A stretch of DNA of 64,000 nt, taken from NCBI GenBank assembly GCA_023376005.1, contig CM042152.1:71142571-71206570 (forward strand), given 5' to 3'. This stretch comes from Doryteuthis pealeii (taxonomy: Eukaryota > Mollusca > Cephalopoda > Myopsida > Loliginidae). The position numbers and the translations under genes were made by a program. Below, one piece after another: positions 9,985 to 21,388 of this stretch. Under the pieces are notes generated by a model. The model had not been told where the DNA came from. It did no database searches and saw only the letters and a program-made list of their open reading frames with translations. The stretch's first letter is position 1; the number at the start of each line of letters is the position of its first letter.

Positions 9985-10205
9985 ACCAATCCCTCCGCAT
10001 AAGCATATGACATAAGATCAATTTTTAAATGGAGTTTAACGGGTTTTCCTTCTCCTAGACCAGTTGCCATGCCATGGTTAAAGAGTTCAGTCTGCACTAC
10101 TATTTACACATAACTGAAGGGAGAATAATTGGTTTCCTACTTTTCCCATGGATATCAGCACTATGTGAAATGCAACCAGCCTCATTCAGTATTTGAACTC
10201 ATCTC
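9985..10205 (-). mobile_element. tRNA-like SINE (family B), - copy
   Basis: The reverse complement shares with 10468-10733 and 29522-29805 the blocks CCATGGTTAAAGAG, GAGGGAGAATA-like, CCCATGGATATCAGCACTAT and the CAGTATTTGAACTC head end. Confidence 0.75.
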
Positions 10206-10250
10206 ACTATATATATATATATGTAGATAGATAGATAGATAGATATCATG

Positions 10251-10300
<50 letters not shown>

Positions 10301-10467
10301 AGTCGTGGCTTACCGGTGGGTATGGGTACGATCGTTGGGAGCACACAAGATCTAGGGGTTAAGACTGAGAAAAAACAAATACAAAGTGCTCAATACAATG
10401 TAGAGCAAAATTTATTTAAGAAAGAATTTCTTAAATAAAATATATATATATATATATCAAACCCTCC
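10206..10467. repeat. (TA)n and (GATA)n microsatellites with an AT-rich spacer
   Basis: TA runs at about 10208-10222, 10256-10288 and 10441-10457, and GATAGATAGATA at 10226-10242. TTTCTTAAATAAA at 10426 is next to an inverted TTTAAGAAAGAA. No gene. Confidence 0.85.
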
Positions 10468-10731
10468 ACATGAGCAGGTCGTTACACATGGTCAGTTTCT
10501 TAAGCAGAATTTAACAGGTTAGAATTCAGTTTACTTTCTAGACTAGTTGTTTAACCAATGTTAAAGAGCCCAGTTAGCCCTACTATTTATCCAAAGCTGG
10601 AGGGAATAGTTGGTTTCATACCTTTCCCATTGGTATTGGCACTATGTAAAATTCCAACAGCCTTGTCCAGGATTTGAACTTGGGTCACCAAGTCCATTTC
10701 CTGCAACGATAACCCTTACACCACATGCCTC

Positions 10732-10733
<2 letters not shown>
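10468..10733 (-). mobile_element. tRNA-like SINE (family B), - copy, near full length
   Basis: Reverse complement begins TGGTGTAAGGGTTATCGTTG (A-box-like), then a CCAAGTTCAAATCCTGG B-box-like word, ATTTTACATAGTGCCAAT, GGGTTTGATA. It ends against the TA run. Confidence 0.8.

Positions 10734-10823
<90 letters not shown>
10734..10823. repeat. (TA)n microsatellite, about 88 bp
   Basis: A perfect TA dinucleotide run. It encodes the spurious YIYIYI open frames. Confidence 0.97.
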
Positions 10824-10825
<2 letters not shown>

Positions 10826-11391
10826 CATACAAAGCATACAAAATTGACAGTTCTCTTATTACATGACCTTAAAACATGATCAACACTTTCTTTTAATAGC
10901 TTTTAACCTTTTCAAATCATCTTTCTCTTCTTTTTTTTCTTTTTTCAAGAAAAGAATCTATATATCAATACGTTTGTTATCATCTTGCAACACTGTTATA
11001 ATTCGTGTGGCCATTTTATGGCTGTAGTTGAAAGCAATTTTACAGTGGAGATCCCTTGCAGCATAAAGTTTGATCCTTTCTTGAAGTAGAAAGATGTAGT
11101 ATCAGTTTTAATCCTTGTCTGCTGATCTATCCGGAGTTGTATCAGAGTTTATCCTATCTTGAAGTAGATAGTTGTATAATCATTAGAGTTTATCCTGTCT
11201 TGAGATAGAGAGTTGTATAATCCTTGTCTGTTAGTCTGTACTTTCAATGAGTAATTTAGAACAATTTATCAACGTCTTTAAATAAATTAAATACATGTTT
11301 GGGTGTTTTTGATTGGCTGATTCAACCACCATTGTTTTGGAATAGTCTATAAATATAAGTCATGTACATTAGCACATCTTATAACAAAATA
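10824..11391. other. Intergenic DNA with short degenerate internal repeat
   Basis: GAGTTTATCCTRTCTTGA and AGTTGTATAATC recur three times between 11080 and 11230, as a short degenerate tandem repeat of about 60 bp. No gene is visible. Confidence 0.5.
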
Positions 11392-11515
11392 CTCATGTAG
11401 TGTAATGGTTAGCAAGGTAGATTAGCGGACCATTATTAATAAGTTTGATTCTCATTGGGCGCCCCATACTTCTGGCCTTGTGCCATATCTAAGCTAAGCT
11501 TAGTAAATAAGTATA
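11392..11515 (+). mobile_element. tRNA-like SINE (family C)
   Basis: A-box-like GTAGTGTAATGGTTAGCA, then AGATTAGCGGACCATTATTA, B-box-like GTTTGATTCTCATTGGG, then CATACTTCTGGCCTTGTGCC and AAGCTTAGTAAATAA. Three further copies lie at 14755-15125. Confidence 0.8.
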
Positions 11516-11517
11516 AC

Positions 11518-11730
11518 AAAATACTCCAACAAACACCCTCTGGTTAAAAATTAGACCATCTAAATCGTCCAAGATAAAATGCAAAAATGTAAATCCTGAG
11601 TATCTGGTGTTGCTTATCCATAGAATTCTTATTTTTTATGAGTGTTGTCACCTCAGCTAAATAATGGACCTTTCTGTTTTTATTAGAAAGAAAGAAAGTG
11701 GAGAAAAGGACATGCTACACAGAAAGAATA
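11518..11730 (+). repeat. Dispersed repeat (family E), copy 1
   Basis: CAACAAACACCCTCTGGTTA, TGCAAAAATGTAAATCCTGA and CAGCTAAATAATGGACC are shared with 57585-57760 (+) and 31300-31460 (-). The relation to 57760-57905 continues beyond the core with similar AAAAGGACATGCTACAC words. Confidence 0.8.
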
Positions 11731-12905
11731 TAATAAGAAAGAAAGAAAGTAAGAGAAAGATAGAGGTCGGGTGATAGCGCTAATCTGTTTGAATTGAACA
11801 TAATGAAAATAAGTAAAGAAAGAAAAAAGAGTGAGAAAGAGTTAAATCAAGATTATTATACTTTTTATAGTGTACTATTTTGCAATAGCTTTTAAGTAAA
11901 CATATTATAGAAGGGGGAAAAATAGAGGGGGAGGCGGCAAAAAGAAGCGAGTCCGCCGTCTTCTACCAAAGCCTAACTTTCTTTTTGGTTAACACAGTCT
12001 TCGTCTTCAACCAGCAGCTAAAATCCGTCATCGTCGAAATAATCTTTTCTGACTGCCGTCTCATGTAGGTCGAATGCTTGTCTGCTCGTCACGCCACACT
12101 CCACTCGCTTTGCTTATTTTATGGGCATATTACACAGACATCCGGGTACATCAGTCAAGCCTCGCGTCCGTCCAGTGCCTAAATTGCATTTGTTTTCGCA
12201 TGCAGGAGGACGCGGGTTCGATCCTGGCAGGCAAGACAATGTCTTGCTCTTTTTCCTTTCTCGTTCTCCGTCAAACATATCAAACGTTGTAATAATTAGA
12301 TCATACTATGGTATATTCACAGGTCCTGCTATTTGTTACATAATACACTTCATGTCTGATCCTTACAAATAGAAATTCACAGTCTCTATGCCAAATATAC
12401 AATATCTACATTTGAAAAAAAAGAAAAAAGCTTTGAACTAAACCCTTTATTTAATCCATTGAACATAGAATATTTAAAATAGCTTAAAACTTTTACTCAG
12501 TTATGGTTAATAGAATGAGAACAATTTACCTTAATGGATTGAAAAAGTGTTAATAGCACAAAAGACAAATTATTCCAAATGATTTACCAAGTTGAATCAT
12601 TGCTCAGATAATGTTTTGAGATTTCTAACAGAGTAAAAGGAATTTACTAACCCCAAATTGATTACAAGGAATTTAGTTCAAGTAAAACCTGTTTACAGGT
12701 AAACATACTACTAAAAAAAAAATCAAATTCTTTAAAAAGTCAAACTCAAAAACATTTTTTAAAAAGTCAAATTCATATTTTTTTTTTTAAATCAAGCTAG
12801 TATTAAAAAAAAACAACGTCAAAGTAGTAAAAGAAATTTTAAATTAAAACTAAAAAAAAAAGCCAAATTAATAAAAAAAAAAAAATTCTTGTTACTTATT
12901 TTAAA
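11731..12905. other. Intergenic DNA; pol III-like B box at about 12215
   Basis: GAAA-rich tract at 11700-11830. A CpG-richer block at 11930-12260 carries CGGGTTCGATCCTGGC, a perfect pol III B-box core (GGTTCGATCC), but no complete cloverleaf, so it is likely a SINE head remnant. A-rich, featureless DNA follows to 12905. Confidence 0.5.
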
Positions 12906-12909
12906 AAGG

Positions 12910-13160
12910 AACCGGGTTAGCTCAGTTGGTAGAGCGTTCGGCTAGAAACCACAAGGTTCCTAGTTCGATACGGGTCCCCGCTAACTCAGCGTATGAGTAG
13001 CACAGGGTTCTGTGTGGTAAAGTAAGGTACTGATGGTCGGTGTGGCACTCCACTTCAGATGCAAAAACAATCTCCTTGGTCTAGCGCTATTGAAAAGGGG
13101 ATAGACTCCCTCGCTGATTGGCTGATACCGACTTTAGGCCATCCTGACAACTTTACTTAC
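12910..13160 (+). mobile_element. tRNA-derived SINE (family A), full length
   Basis: The best + copy: ACCGGGTTAGCTCAGTTGGT, AGAGCGTTCGGCTAGAAACC, B box AGTTCGATACG, then body with GTGTGGCACTCCACTTCAG, CAATCTCCTTGGTCTAGCGC and the CTTTACTTA tail. Confidence 0.93.
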
Positions 13161-13207
13161 TATTTTTAAAATCTTAGTTGTTTTTTTAAATGTATCACAT
13201 ATAACGA

Positions 13208-13498
13208 CCTATAATGGAGGTGTGTGGTGTAATGGTTATCGTTGTAGGAAGTAGACTCGTCGACCCAAGTTAAAATCCTGGATAAGGCTGTTTGCATATC
13301 ACATAGCACTAATACCCTTGGGAACAGTATGCATCCAACTACTCTTCCTCCAGCTATGGGTAAATAGTAGGGCAGACAGAGCTCGTTAACCTTGGCTAGG
13401 TAACCAAGAGAAGGAAACTCTGAATTCAAACTTGGTAAACTCCACTTAAGAAATTGACCTTGTGTCACATCGTACTCATGAGGAAGGGTTTGGTAAAT
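13208..13498 (+). mobile_element. tRNA-like SINE (family B), near full length
   Basis: A-box-like GTGGTGTAATGGTTATCG, B-box-like GTTAAAATCCTGG, then GGCTGTTTGCAT, CCTTGGGAA-AGTATG, CCTCCAGCTATGGGTAAATA and TTGACCTTGTGTCAC, which are shared with 29522-29805. Confidence 0.85.
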
Positions 13499-13589
13499 AT
13501 ATATAATGGTATATATTTAGGGTGAGTCAAATGTTTTGCAATATTTTAGTATGTGCTAGTTTGTAGCATGTAGGTATTTACCCAATAAT

Positions 13590-13662
13590 AATAGTAATAG
13601 CACAACCAGTGTTCGAACTCGCTTACTACAATGTCACAGTCCAGCACGTTAGCCACTACGTT
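13590..13662 (-). mobile_element. tRNA-like SINE (family D), - fragment
   Basis: The reverse complement gives CGTAGTGGCTAACGTGCTGG, ACTGTGACATTGTAG and CGAGTTCGAACACTGG, the family D head. Confidence 0.7.
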
Positions 13663-13684
13663 TTTGCTGGTTGGCTAACACTGG

Positions 13685-14640
13685 TGTGTCGGACTCCATA
13701 GAAGAATGTCACTTGTGAGTTTGTCCTTACTTCTCCAGCAGTGCCCAGCATGTTTTGTTTGATGGTTTGTGCGGTGGGAGGTAAGTGGTCGTACAGCTGC
13801 TGGTATTCTGAACATTAACTACATAAATGAGAGTAACCTTCCCTTGTTTCTTTCACTTTGAGGAAACCGTCTGTTTTGGTTGGCTATTTTCATTTCACCG
13901 TAATCAATACAACTGCATGTTTTAACACAAAAATATTATAAAATGTGTTCTTAATAACAATTAAGTTCATTTCAAATAATGCACAAGCTCAATTAAGAAC
14001 ACATTTTATATTTTTGTGTTAAAACATTCAGTTGTATTGATTCAAACAAATTTGTATTTTTAGTGTAGATTTACGGTGAAATGAAAATGGCCGACCAAAA
14101 CAAACAGCTTCCTTAAAGTGAAAGAAACAAGGGGAGGTTACTCTCATTTATGTTGCTAATGTTCAGATTACCCAGCAGCTTTTTTGTGAGGTGCTATGCT
14201 TCCAGGATTTTTTCAAAACAGCACACAGGATCCTTGTGTAGTTCCCATCCAGCTTTTTCTCCAGGCTTTTTTGTTAAAGTCCAAGCGGTGTAGCCATACA
14301 ATAGTACTGAATGGCCACAACTTGGAAGAATTCCTATTTTATTTTATAAGAGATCAGATTTCTATATAGTCATTAACCTGTCAATAGTAGTCCATGCTCT
14401 ACCTATGCACATATTGACATCGCTTTCAGTAGATGAGATATTGCTACCAAGGTATATGAACTGGTCTACTAATTTAAGAAGCTTGCAATTCAATGAGGAC
14501 ATAGCACCATCTTGATTAAAACTTTTATCTGGGTTCACAGAGAGACCATTGCCTCTTGTTGCCAGCTCCAGGCTATACAGCAAAGATAATCCTTGTCCGT
14601 TCATCTGTACATCCCACAAGCAATTGAGTGACAATTTATC
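13685..14640 (-). mobile_element. LINE RT remnant, - strand, split by a MITE
   Basis: From high to low coordinates the - strand reads LYSLELATRGNGLSVNPDKS, FNQDGAMSSLNCKLLKLVDQ, FIYLGSNISSTESDVNMCIG and RAWTTIDRLMTI. After a frame break it reads an LLYG-TAWTL-like stretch, then the part homologous to 5041-5170. The MITE at 13802-14172 interrupts it. RT thumb and post-palm region; YADD is missing at the truncated end. Confidence 0.87.
13802..14172. mobile_element. hAT-like MITE, copy 1, inserted in the LINE
   Basis: 371 bp with long terminal inverted repeats: GGTATTCTGAACATTAACTA at the left and its counterpart ending AATGTTCAGATTACC at the right. Inverted similarity continues through AAATGAGAGTAACC, CTTGTTTCTTTCACTTTGAG and CAATACAACTG. 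Flanks CAGCTGCT (13794-13801) and CAGCAGCT (14173-14180) are an 8-bp target duplication with one mismatch. Removing the element restores the LINE sequence seen at 5148-5175. Confidence 0.88.
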
Positions 14641-14754
14641 AATGCCTTTAAATAGTAAATCAACTACATATTTGAGTGTTTTGATTGGCCAATTCAGACC
14701 ATGTTGTTTAGAAGAGTCTATAAATTTAAGTTGTGATATTCAGCACATCTTATA

Positions 14755-15125
14755 TACCTCATGTGGTGTAATCATTAGCAAGCTAGATTAGCAGACTATT
14801 GTTAGTGAGTTCGATTCTAACTGGGTGCCCCATACTTCTGGCCTTGTGCTGCATCGTTTATAGATTTAAGTTATGATCGTCAGCACACCTTATATACCTC
14901 ATGTGGTGTAATAGCAAGCTAGATTAGCAGACTATTGTTAGTGAGTTCGATTCTCACTGGGTGCCCGATACATCTGACCTTGTGCTACATCTGAGCTACG
15001 CTTAGTAAATAACTATATACCAAGCAAGCTAGATTAGCAAACCATTGTTAGTGAGTTTGATTCTCACAGAGTACCCCATACTTCTGGCCTTGTGCCACAT
15101 CTAAGCTATGTTTAGTAAATAACTA
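14755..15125 (+). mobile_element. Three adjacent copies of tRNA-like SINE family C
   Basis: Copies at about 14755-14850, 14895-15005 and 15022-15125 share AGCAAGCTAGATTAGCA, the B-box-like GAGTTCGATTCTCAC and ACTTCTGGCCTTGTGC. Between copies 1 and 2 a flank (TATAGATTTAAGTT, AGCACACCTTATATACCTCA) is also repeated, so at least that step was local duplication. Confidence 0.85.
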
Positions 15126-15236
15126 TATACCGAAATATTCCAACAAATGTGTTGTTTTTGTATTAACCTGAAAGTATTTTGATTTTTTTTTTTAAGTTCT
15201 GAAATTATCTTAATTAAAATATAAATATTATAGGAA

Positions 15237-15486
15237 GGGCCAAGTTAGCTCAGTTGGTAGAGCGTTCGGCTAAAAACCACAAGGTTCCTAGTTCAATACT
15301 GGCCCTCGTCAACTCAGCATTTGATTAGCACAAGGATCTGCGCAGTAAAGTAAGGAGCTGATGGTAGGTGTCGCACTCCACCCCAGACGCAAAAATAATC
15401 TCCTTGGTCTAGCGCTAGTGAAAAGGGGATAGACTCCCTCGCTGATTGGCTGATACCGACTTTAGGCCACCCCGACGACTTTATTT
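15237..15486 (+). mobile_element. tRNA-derived SINE (family A), full length
   Basis: Head CAAGTTAGCTCAGTTGGTAG, AGCGTTCGGCTAAAAACC, B box AGTTCAATACTGG, complete body and CCCCGACGACTTTATTTTTA tail. The 5' flank (TTATCTTAATTAAAATATAA) is repeated before the copy at 15859. Confidence 0.92.
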
Positions 15487-15757
15487 TTATATAAATGTTA
15501 TTTTTATATTTCAAAAACATTGATTGAATAAATAATTAGATGAATTTATTAAATTATTTTATTTAAAAAGAAAAACAGAAGTTATTACAGTTAGGACATA
15601 ACATACTACATAGAGATATGAAGTGATATATTTTTGAATGTATTCCCGCGTCATTAGCTTTTATTTTATTTCAAATTTTAAATCAAGATTTTTTTTTTAA
15701 ATGCAAAACTGATAGGTCACTGTATAGAAAGTTCCATATTGGCATAATTACATATGT

Positions 15758-16080
15758 CACTACCACAAGGTTCCTGATTTTGATACCGGCCCTCGCCAAC
15801 TCAGCGTATGAGTAGTACAAGTCCTGAAAATTATCTTAATTAAAATATGAATGTTATAGGGTCGAGTTAGCTCAGTCAGTAGAGCGTTTGGCTAGAAACC
15901 ACAACTTCATTGTATGATTAACACAGGGATCTGTGCAGTAAAGTGAGGAGCTGATGGTAGGTGTCGCGCTCCATCTCAGACGCAAAAAACAATCTCCTTG
16001 GTCAAGCGCTAGTGAAAAGGAGATAGACTCCCTCGTTGCCTGGCTAATACTGACTTTAGGCTACCCCAACGACTTTATTT
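15758..16080 (+). mobile_element. SINE family A: head fragment plus an internally deleted copy
   Basis: A 58-bp fragment (CCACAAGGTTCCTGATTTTG to GTATGAGTAGTACAAG) is followed by duplicated flank and a copy from 15859. That copy keeps the A box (TTAGCTCAGTCAGTAGAGCG) but lacks the B box and the first body block (deletion after GAAACCACAA). It cannot be pol III competent. Confidence 0.85.
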
Positions 16081-18369
16081 TTATTTACATATATCACTAC
16101 ATTCGTTTTGGGACCATGTTTTTAAAAGTACATAATATTTTGTTAAATAATTCGTTAAGATATTGAACATTTTATTTTTTGGTAAATTTTTGTCAACTGA
16201 TAATTTTAATTTTCAAATTCACAATATCACAATGACTTTGTATTTTATTTTACAATTATTATTTTTTAAATTTTTTTTATCAATGATGGGTTCCATCATC
16301 TTTTTCATTTTGTTCTACATGTCAGCATATTCCGTTAAAGATTTTATATGCCATTATTTTAATGTAAATTTTGAAATTGAATGTTTTATTTCAGACAACT
16401 TTAAAAGATCTTTCTTGCAGTGACTGTGATTAAATAACCCAGCTCATGAATATTCTATTTTTGTTTGTTTCTGTCTTTTTAATAATAATGATATCCTGGA
16501 AAAGAAAATAATGCATCTTAAAATTCTAGGTAAGTCAAAGAGAGAGGGGGGGGTAGAGAGTAAAGAAAAAAGTTTAGATGTCTACAGGATGGGCACGACG
16601 CGCTTGTCTACAATATTATGAGTCACTATAATATCTCGAAATTTAATTACAAATAACATTTTATCTTCATATTTTTCAACATTGCTGATATAAATCAAAC
16701 TTTAGACAAAAAGTGTTTGGAGTATTCCCCCTCCCCCGTTGTTTAGGTACACAAAGATTCACATGCGAAAATTAGCGCGGTAAAACAGCTTCGAAAGCAG
16801 TTGTAATGGGCGACTAATTAATTAATGTAAAAAAAATCAAATAAAATTAGATTTATTATTTTTTTAAAGTATAGTAAAATAAAAAAATGTGAGCCATAAA
16901 TATTTTACTGAATTTTCTTCGCTTCAGTAATAAAAGATAAAAAAAATCCTGTTAGCATTAAAAAAAAGTAATTCAAATATTTTCAAAGGCGTATTTATAT
17001 TTATTTACTACAGCAAAACGAATTTTACTGTAATTCAGTTTTTCACATAAATACGCTTTACACGTCATTTTGAATTTTAAACATTTTTTCAAGGTAAGTT
17101 AAATGGATGGTTGAATTAGATGTTTAAGAAAATCGGAAAATGGTTTTCAAAATTGCTTCTAACGGATGGAAAAAAAATTATCACATATGTAACCATTTAA
17201 AGTAAACATGTCCATAGAGAAAAAAATGTAAGGAAGTTTTTCATCCTCAAAAAAAAAAAAATGTGTATTACGTAAAACTTTGTTTTCGACGACATTAAAA
17301 TGTCTGTTTAAATGCTTTTAAGGCGTTTCATAAACAAGAAGAAAAAAAAGGCTTAATATAAAGCAGATAACAACTTGAAACTGTTTGTGATAAGAGAAAA
17401 AAAAATGAGTGACTAATCTATCCCTCATTTCATCATAGTTAAAAGACTGGGAATTTTCTAAGTTGAATAAGTTTATTAACTGGGACTTAAAATGCTCGTT
17501 TTGGCTTGAAATTAACATTTTCTTTACACATTTTACATTTACAGACTTAAGATGATACAAGTCATAAAATTTAACAGAATAATTCCAATTCAATTAATTC
17601 AATAAAAACAACAACGACTATGACAGAGCAAAAAACACTTATCACTAGAGCTTGTATTTTAAGAGGTGCAAAACTCACGAAATTAATTGTTTAAAACAAA
17701 TAGAAAAATTAGATGTAACGGACCAAAAAGTTGTTTTAAAGGAGAGAAATGACATACAAGACAGGAGTGTATTTATTCATTTATTTAAAGAAGATTAAGA
17801 CCTGAACTAAAGAAGCACATTTCATTTATATTTGAAAACAAGATTTTTTTATGGCGGGAGTGGTGTTTCCTTATTTCTATTTTTCTTCGTTGTTACCTTT
17901 TGAAATTTTCTTTGTTCGCTCATTAAAAAAAAGTACACTATAAACAACCTTTTATAAGTCGTAGACAAATACATACAACAAAACAAATCGCCAACTTAAT
18001 GTGAAAAATGTGTAAAATTAAAATCTCTACGGTACTTTTATGACAGTCACTTAAAAACAAAAGACAAATAAATCTCGAGCAAAATTGAATCAGGTGCGTT
18101 ACGTCATAAGATAATTTTGTCATAAACAGTTCTGTTTAAATAATAGTGGAGATGGTTTATTTATTTACTTATTAGTTACTTTTTAAAACAGTTCTTCTAA
18201 GTTACTTATTAATTGTTTGTTTTATTTTTGTTTTTCTAGTCTTAAAACTGAACATCATTACTGGTAATAAAAGTTTTAAATAGTTTCGTATATAAAATAA
18301 ACAGAAAAAAAACGTTATTTAAGTAATAATTAAAAACTTAAAATCGTGACCTAAAAATGATGGTATTAA
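16081..18369. other. Intergenic DNA upstream of ERM, no gene recognised
   Basis: AT-rich, largely unique-looking sequence with A- and T-rich stretches. The 7-G run at 16546 and short open frames (up to 91 aa) show no motif. No repeat with a second copy in the window was seen. Confidence 0.55.
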
Positions 18370-18900
18370 CACAGGTAAAAATCAGGTGTTGGAGAGAGAT
18401 TGAAAAATAATTACTGACATAGCAAAAGAATGAGATAAATGCGTTACAACAAAGTATGGAGGAGAATTGAGAAATATAAAAGGAAAAAAAGCCCATAAAA
18501 AAAATAGGTGGAGGGAAGGGGAGAAAAAGTAGAACGTGTGTGTGGGAGAGAGAGAGAGAGAAAGAAAGAAGGAAAGAAGAAACATAAAGAGAGTGAAAAT
18601 ACATCAAACTAACTTACAGTGAGGGGCAATCTTGAGTCGTTATAGTGAGAGAATGAATAATGCAGAGGGGGTGAAATTAGAAAAAGTAATGAATATTAGG
18701 GAGAAGTTTATAGAGAGAGTGGGAGTCAGAGTGACGGTAGCTTTTTGAAAAAAAGAAAAAACAGCTAGATAATAAAGAGGGAGTGTTGAGTGCGAAAGGG
18801 AGTGGATAAAAAGGTTATAAGGAAAGAGAAAAATAAAGCAAGTGCGTTGGTAAGGGTATAGATAGAGAGGGTGACGAAAGAGAGGAAGGAGGTCGTGCAA
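18370..18900 (+). promoter_or_regulatory. GA-rich tract, possible ERM promoter region
   Basis: Purine-rich + strand with GAGAGAGAGAGA, GAAAGAAAGAAGG and many GAGAGxG blocks over about 500 bp, directly 5' of the candidate leader exon. GA-rich runs of this kind are common at metazoan promoters. No convincing TATA box was seen. The assignment is positional. Confidence 0.25.
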
Positions 18901-18995
18901 CGGCAAATGATAGATTGCCAGACGTTGAGAACAAGTCCTTCAGTTGTGTTCCTGCCGCTGTAGTAGTGTAACAACTACTACCGCTGTACAGTCAA
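18900..18995 (+). other. Candidate first non-coding leader exon of the ERM gene (3' end at 18995)
   Basis: A stretch of more balanced base composition ends GTCAA before a consensus donor GTAAGT at 18996. The start is unknown. It lies downstream of a GA-rich tract and upstream of the acceptor at 21388, which requires a leader exon somewhere here. Confidence 0.35.
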
Positions 18996-19020
18996 GTAAG
19001 TCCTTTTAAAATACTATACA

Positions 19021-19060
19021 TAAATATATATATTTACATATATATATATATATATTTATG
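19021..19060. repeat. (TA)n microsatellite inside the short candidate leader intron
   Basis: TATATA blocks with TTTACA interruptions between the two candidate leader exons. Confidence 0.85.
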
Positions 19061-19079
19061 TGTAATTTTTTTTTTTTAG

Positions 19080-19164
19080 CCTACAAGGCAACTGTGTGTG
19101 AAATATTACAAAAATAAGGAATACACTTATTGAGAGGTTGTCTCTGTTCGTACTGCCCGAAACG
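19080..19164 (+). other. Candidate second non-coding leader exon (85 nt)
   Basis: It is preceded by a T-rich tract ending TTTTTTTAG at 19079 and followed by donor GTAAGA at 19165. If both leader exons are used, the intron between them (18996-19079) is only 84 bp and contains an AT microsatellite. It could instead be an alternative leader. Confidence 0.35.
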
Positions 19165-21388
19165 GTAAGAAAATTTAGGATTTGGGATTTTTATTTCCTT
19201 CTGGATTTAGCTCCTTAATATTTGAGGTAATGGAGTAAGTAAAATGGATCCTTTTTTTTTTTTTTTTTTATCGCTTTTCTTTCAAGATCTAATAGAATGG
19301 TCTGACTTGTATTTGTTTTCGGTCTGTATACTAAGACGTACCGGTGTATGGGTGTATCCACTGTTAACCAATTTGTACTACTGGGCGTGTGCTTAGTTAA
19401 GATTAGATAAATCTGGGGGATCAGTTAACAACAGAAAATATTGCGTGAATTGGCCCCCGACTTTTCCTGAAGCCAACTGATTCAAATCTACTTAAAACTA
19501 CCGGTTAGTCTTATGGTGGATTCATCTTTCCCTTTTAACTTTATTTTTTCCTTTTAATGAATCATTTTGTATAAACTTGTACTATGGTGTTAAAGATGTA
19601 ATATAACATTTCTGCTTGTCCCTGTCTTAAAGAAAATGTTTGGGGGAGGGGGGCTACTGGAAAGACGTGACTTTTCTTGTCCCCTTTTCCTTCCAAGATA
19701 ATTCACAAAACGTCATGGTACGTTTGAAATGGAGGGGGGACTGCCAAATGTGTTCGTTATTAACGGCAGGTCCTTAAAACTGGTAGGGTGGTGCAGAAGA
19801 ACACTATACTCCTAATAGAATTAATATACATATTAAACCCGGAGTGCATTTTTTTTCTCTTGTTCCCCCTTTAACCTTATACTTGCCCCCCCCCCAAAAA
19901 AAAAAAACAGTGTAGGTTTCGTCTAGACACGTACGTGTTATGTGTTGATACACGCCCAAGTGTTTGACACAAAAAATTAAATAGATAAAATCAGTATAAA
20001 TTCATTTTTCATTATCTTATAGTCAAATTATTACTATAAGGATCTGTATAATCAATTATACATAGACCCCCTACCCCATTTCTGGAAACCTATCTAGTCT
20101 TTAACTTTTTTTTTTTCTTCTGTATTTAAATGTCTTACTAGTTAATCTAATATGGCTTTGCGTATTGGAGATTATTGTTCTGTTCCACTTAAACACTTTC
20201 TCCTGACTTAATTTAATCATAACACCTTTTTTTTTTCTTCGTGGTTTCAGTTTCGTTCATTTAAAGTCCTGCTTTTTATTTTATTTAATTAGGCCATGTT
20301 TAAAAAAAAAATGGGGTGGTTTCTAAATACAAACTGACAAAAAATAATTTTGGGCAAAACCTTTCCAACTGAAACTTTATAAAGTATTTTCAGATTTTTT
20401 TCCCCTGGCAACTCTTTTCGGCCATCAGCTGTTTCACAAGTCTTACTAGAAATTCTCTTAAACCTTACAGTAAGGTTTTTATATAATCTAAACATTTTAC
20501 AATTGAGTTAAATTTTTCTGCAAAATATAAACATGTGGAATTATTCATTGTTTTCAGGTTTTGTTTTTTTTTTTATTTTTTTTTTTTTTTTTTTTTCCAA
20601 CTTTAAACGTAACTTAATACTTGTCCTTGTCCATATTACAGAAAAGTAACTTAAAATTTATCTCTGGAAACTTAACACGACTTAAAAGTTAATAACCCCC
20701 ACCTCCCTGAATTTTAGGTTTTTCTCTTGGTAGCCTAGTTTCCCTGTTTTAATTTTAAAATCATTTTTAGTGCAATTACTAAATCGGTTTTATCAGTATT
20801 GCAAAGTAAAAAAAATCCCGTTATGATTTCTTTTCGTTTTTCTCTTTAAAGAAAACTGGCCAAGCTCACTTGGCTCTTTTTACGCCATGTTGAAGTCCTT
20901 TTTCTAATATCGTTGCAAATAACTTCGCCTGGGTAGCATCTTATTTTCAATGTTTACACAAAACTTAAATACTTTGAAATTCTAACTTGTTTAATTTTTA
21001 TTTCAATATTTTGGAGGCATGGAGAAAAATGCACTTTTGTAACTAGATACCTTTTATTTTATTATGTTTTAATCTACCCCTTTGAAATTTTGTGTACGCA
21101 AATTTAAAATCCCTTGTCTTAACGCCTTAGGACTTAGATTTATACTTTTTTTTTTTTTTTTTTTTTTTTTTTGGAGGGGGGGGGTAACAACCCTGGTCTT
21201 TATTTTTTTAATATTTTTTATTTTTTAACACGCATCCAAACAACTCAAAGTTGACTTATATAAAAAAAATACTATGACATCAGATTGTATATACTTAAAT
21301 GTAACCGTGTATTTCCTATTTATTACAAATAGATACAGCTGAACTTCTGTGTATTGACATCTTAAACTTAATATCACTTGTTTTTCAG
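19165..21388 (+). other. Putative 5'UTR intron of ERM
   Basis: From donor GTAAGA at 19165 to acceptor CAG at 21388. T-rich, with runs of 18 to 27 T near 19252, 20576 and 21147, C and G homopolymers (about 19890 and 21175), and no coding potential. Confidence 0.4.

Noticed and set aside
12910..12985. tRNA gene (good A and B boxes, tRNA-like head)
   Set aside because: The same head occurs in about 20 copies followed by a shared non-tRNA body and tail, acceptor stems do not pair well, and copies differ from one another. It is a SINE head.
16081..18369. Hidden upstream gene
   Set aside because: No open frame with coding character, splice-linked exons or known motif was found on either strand.
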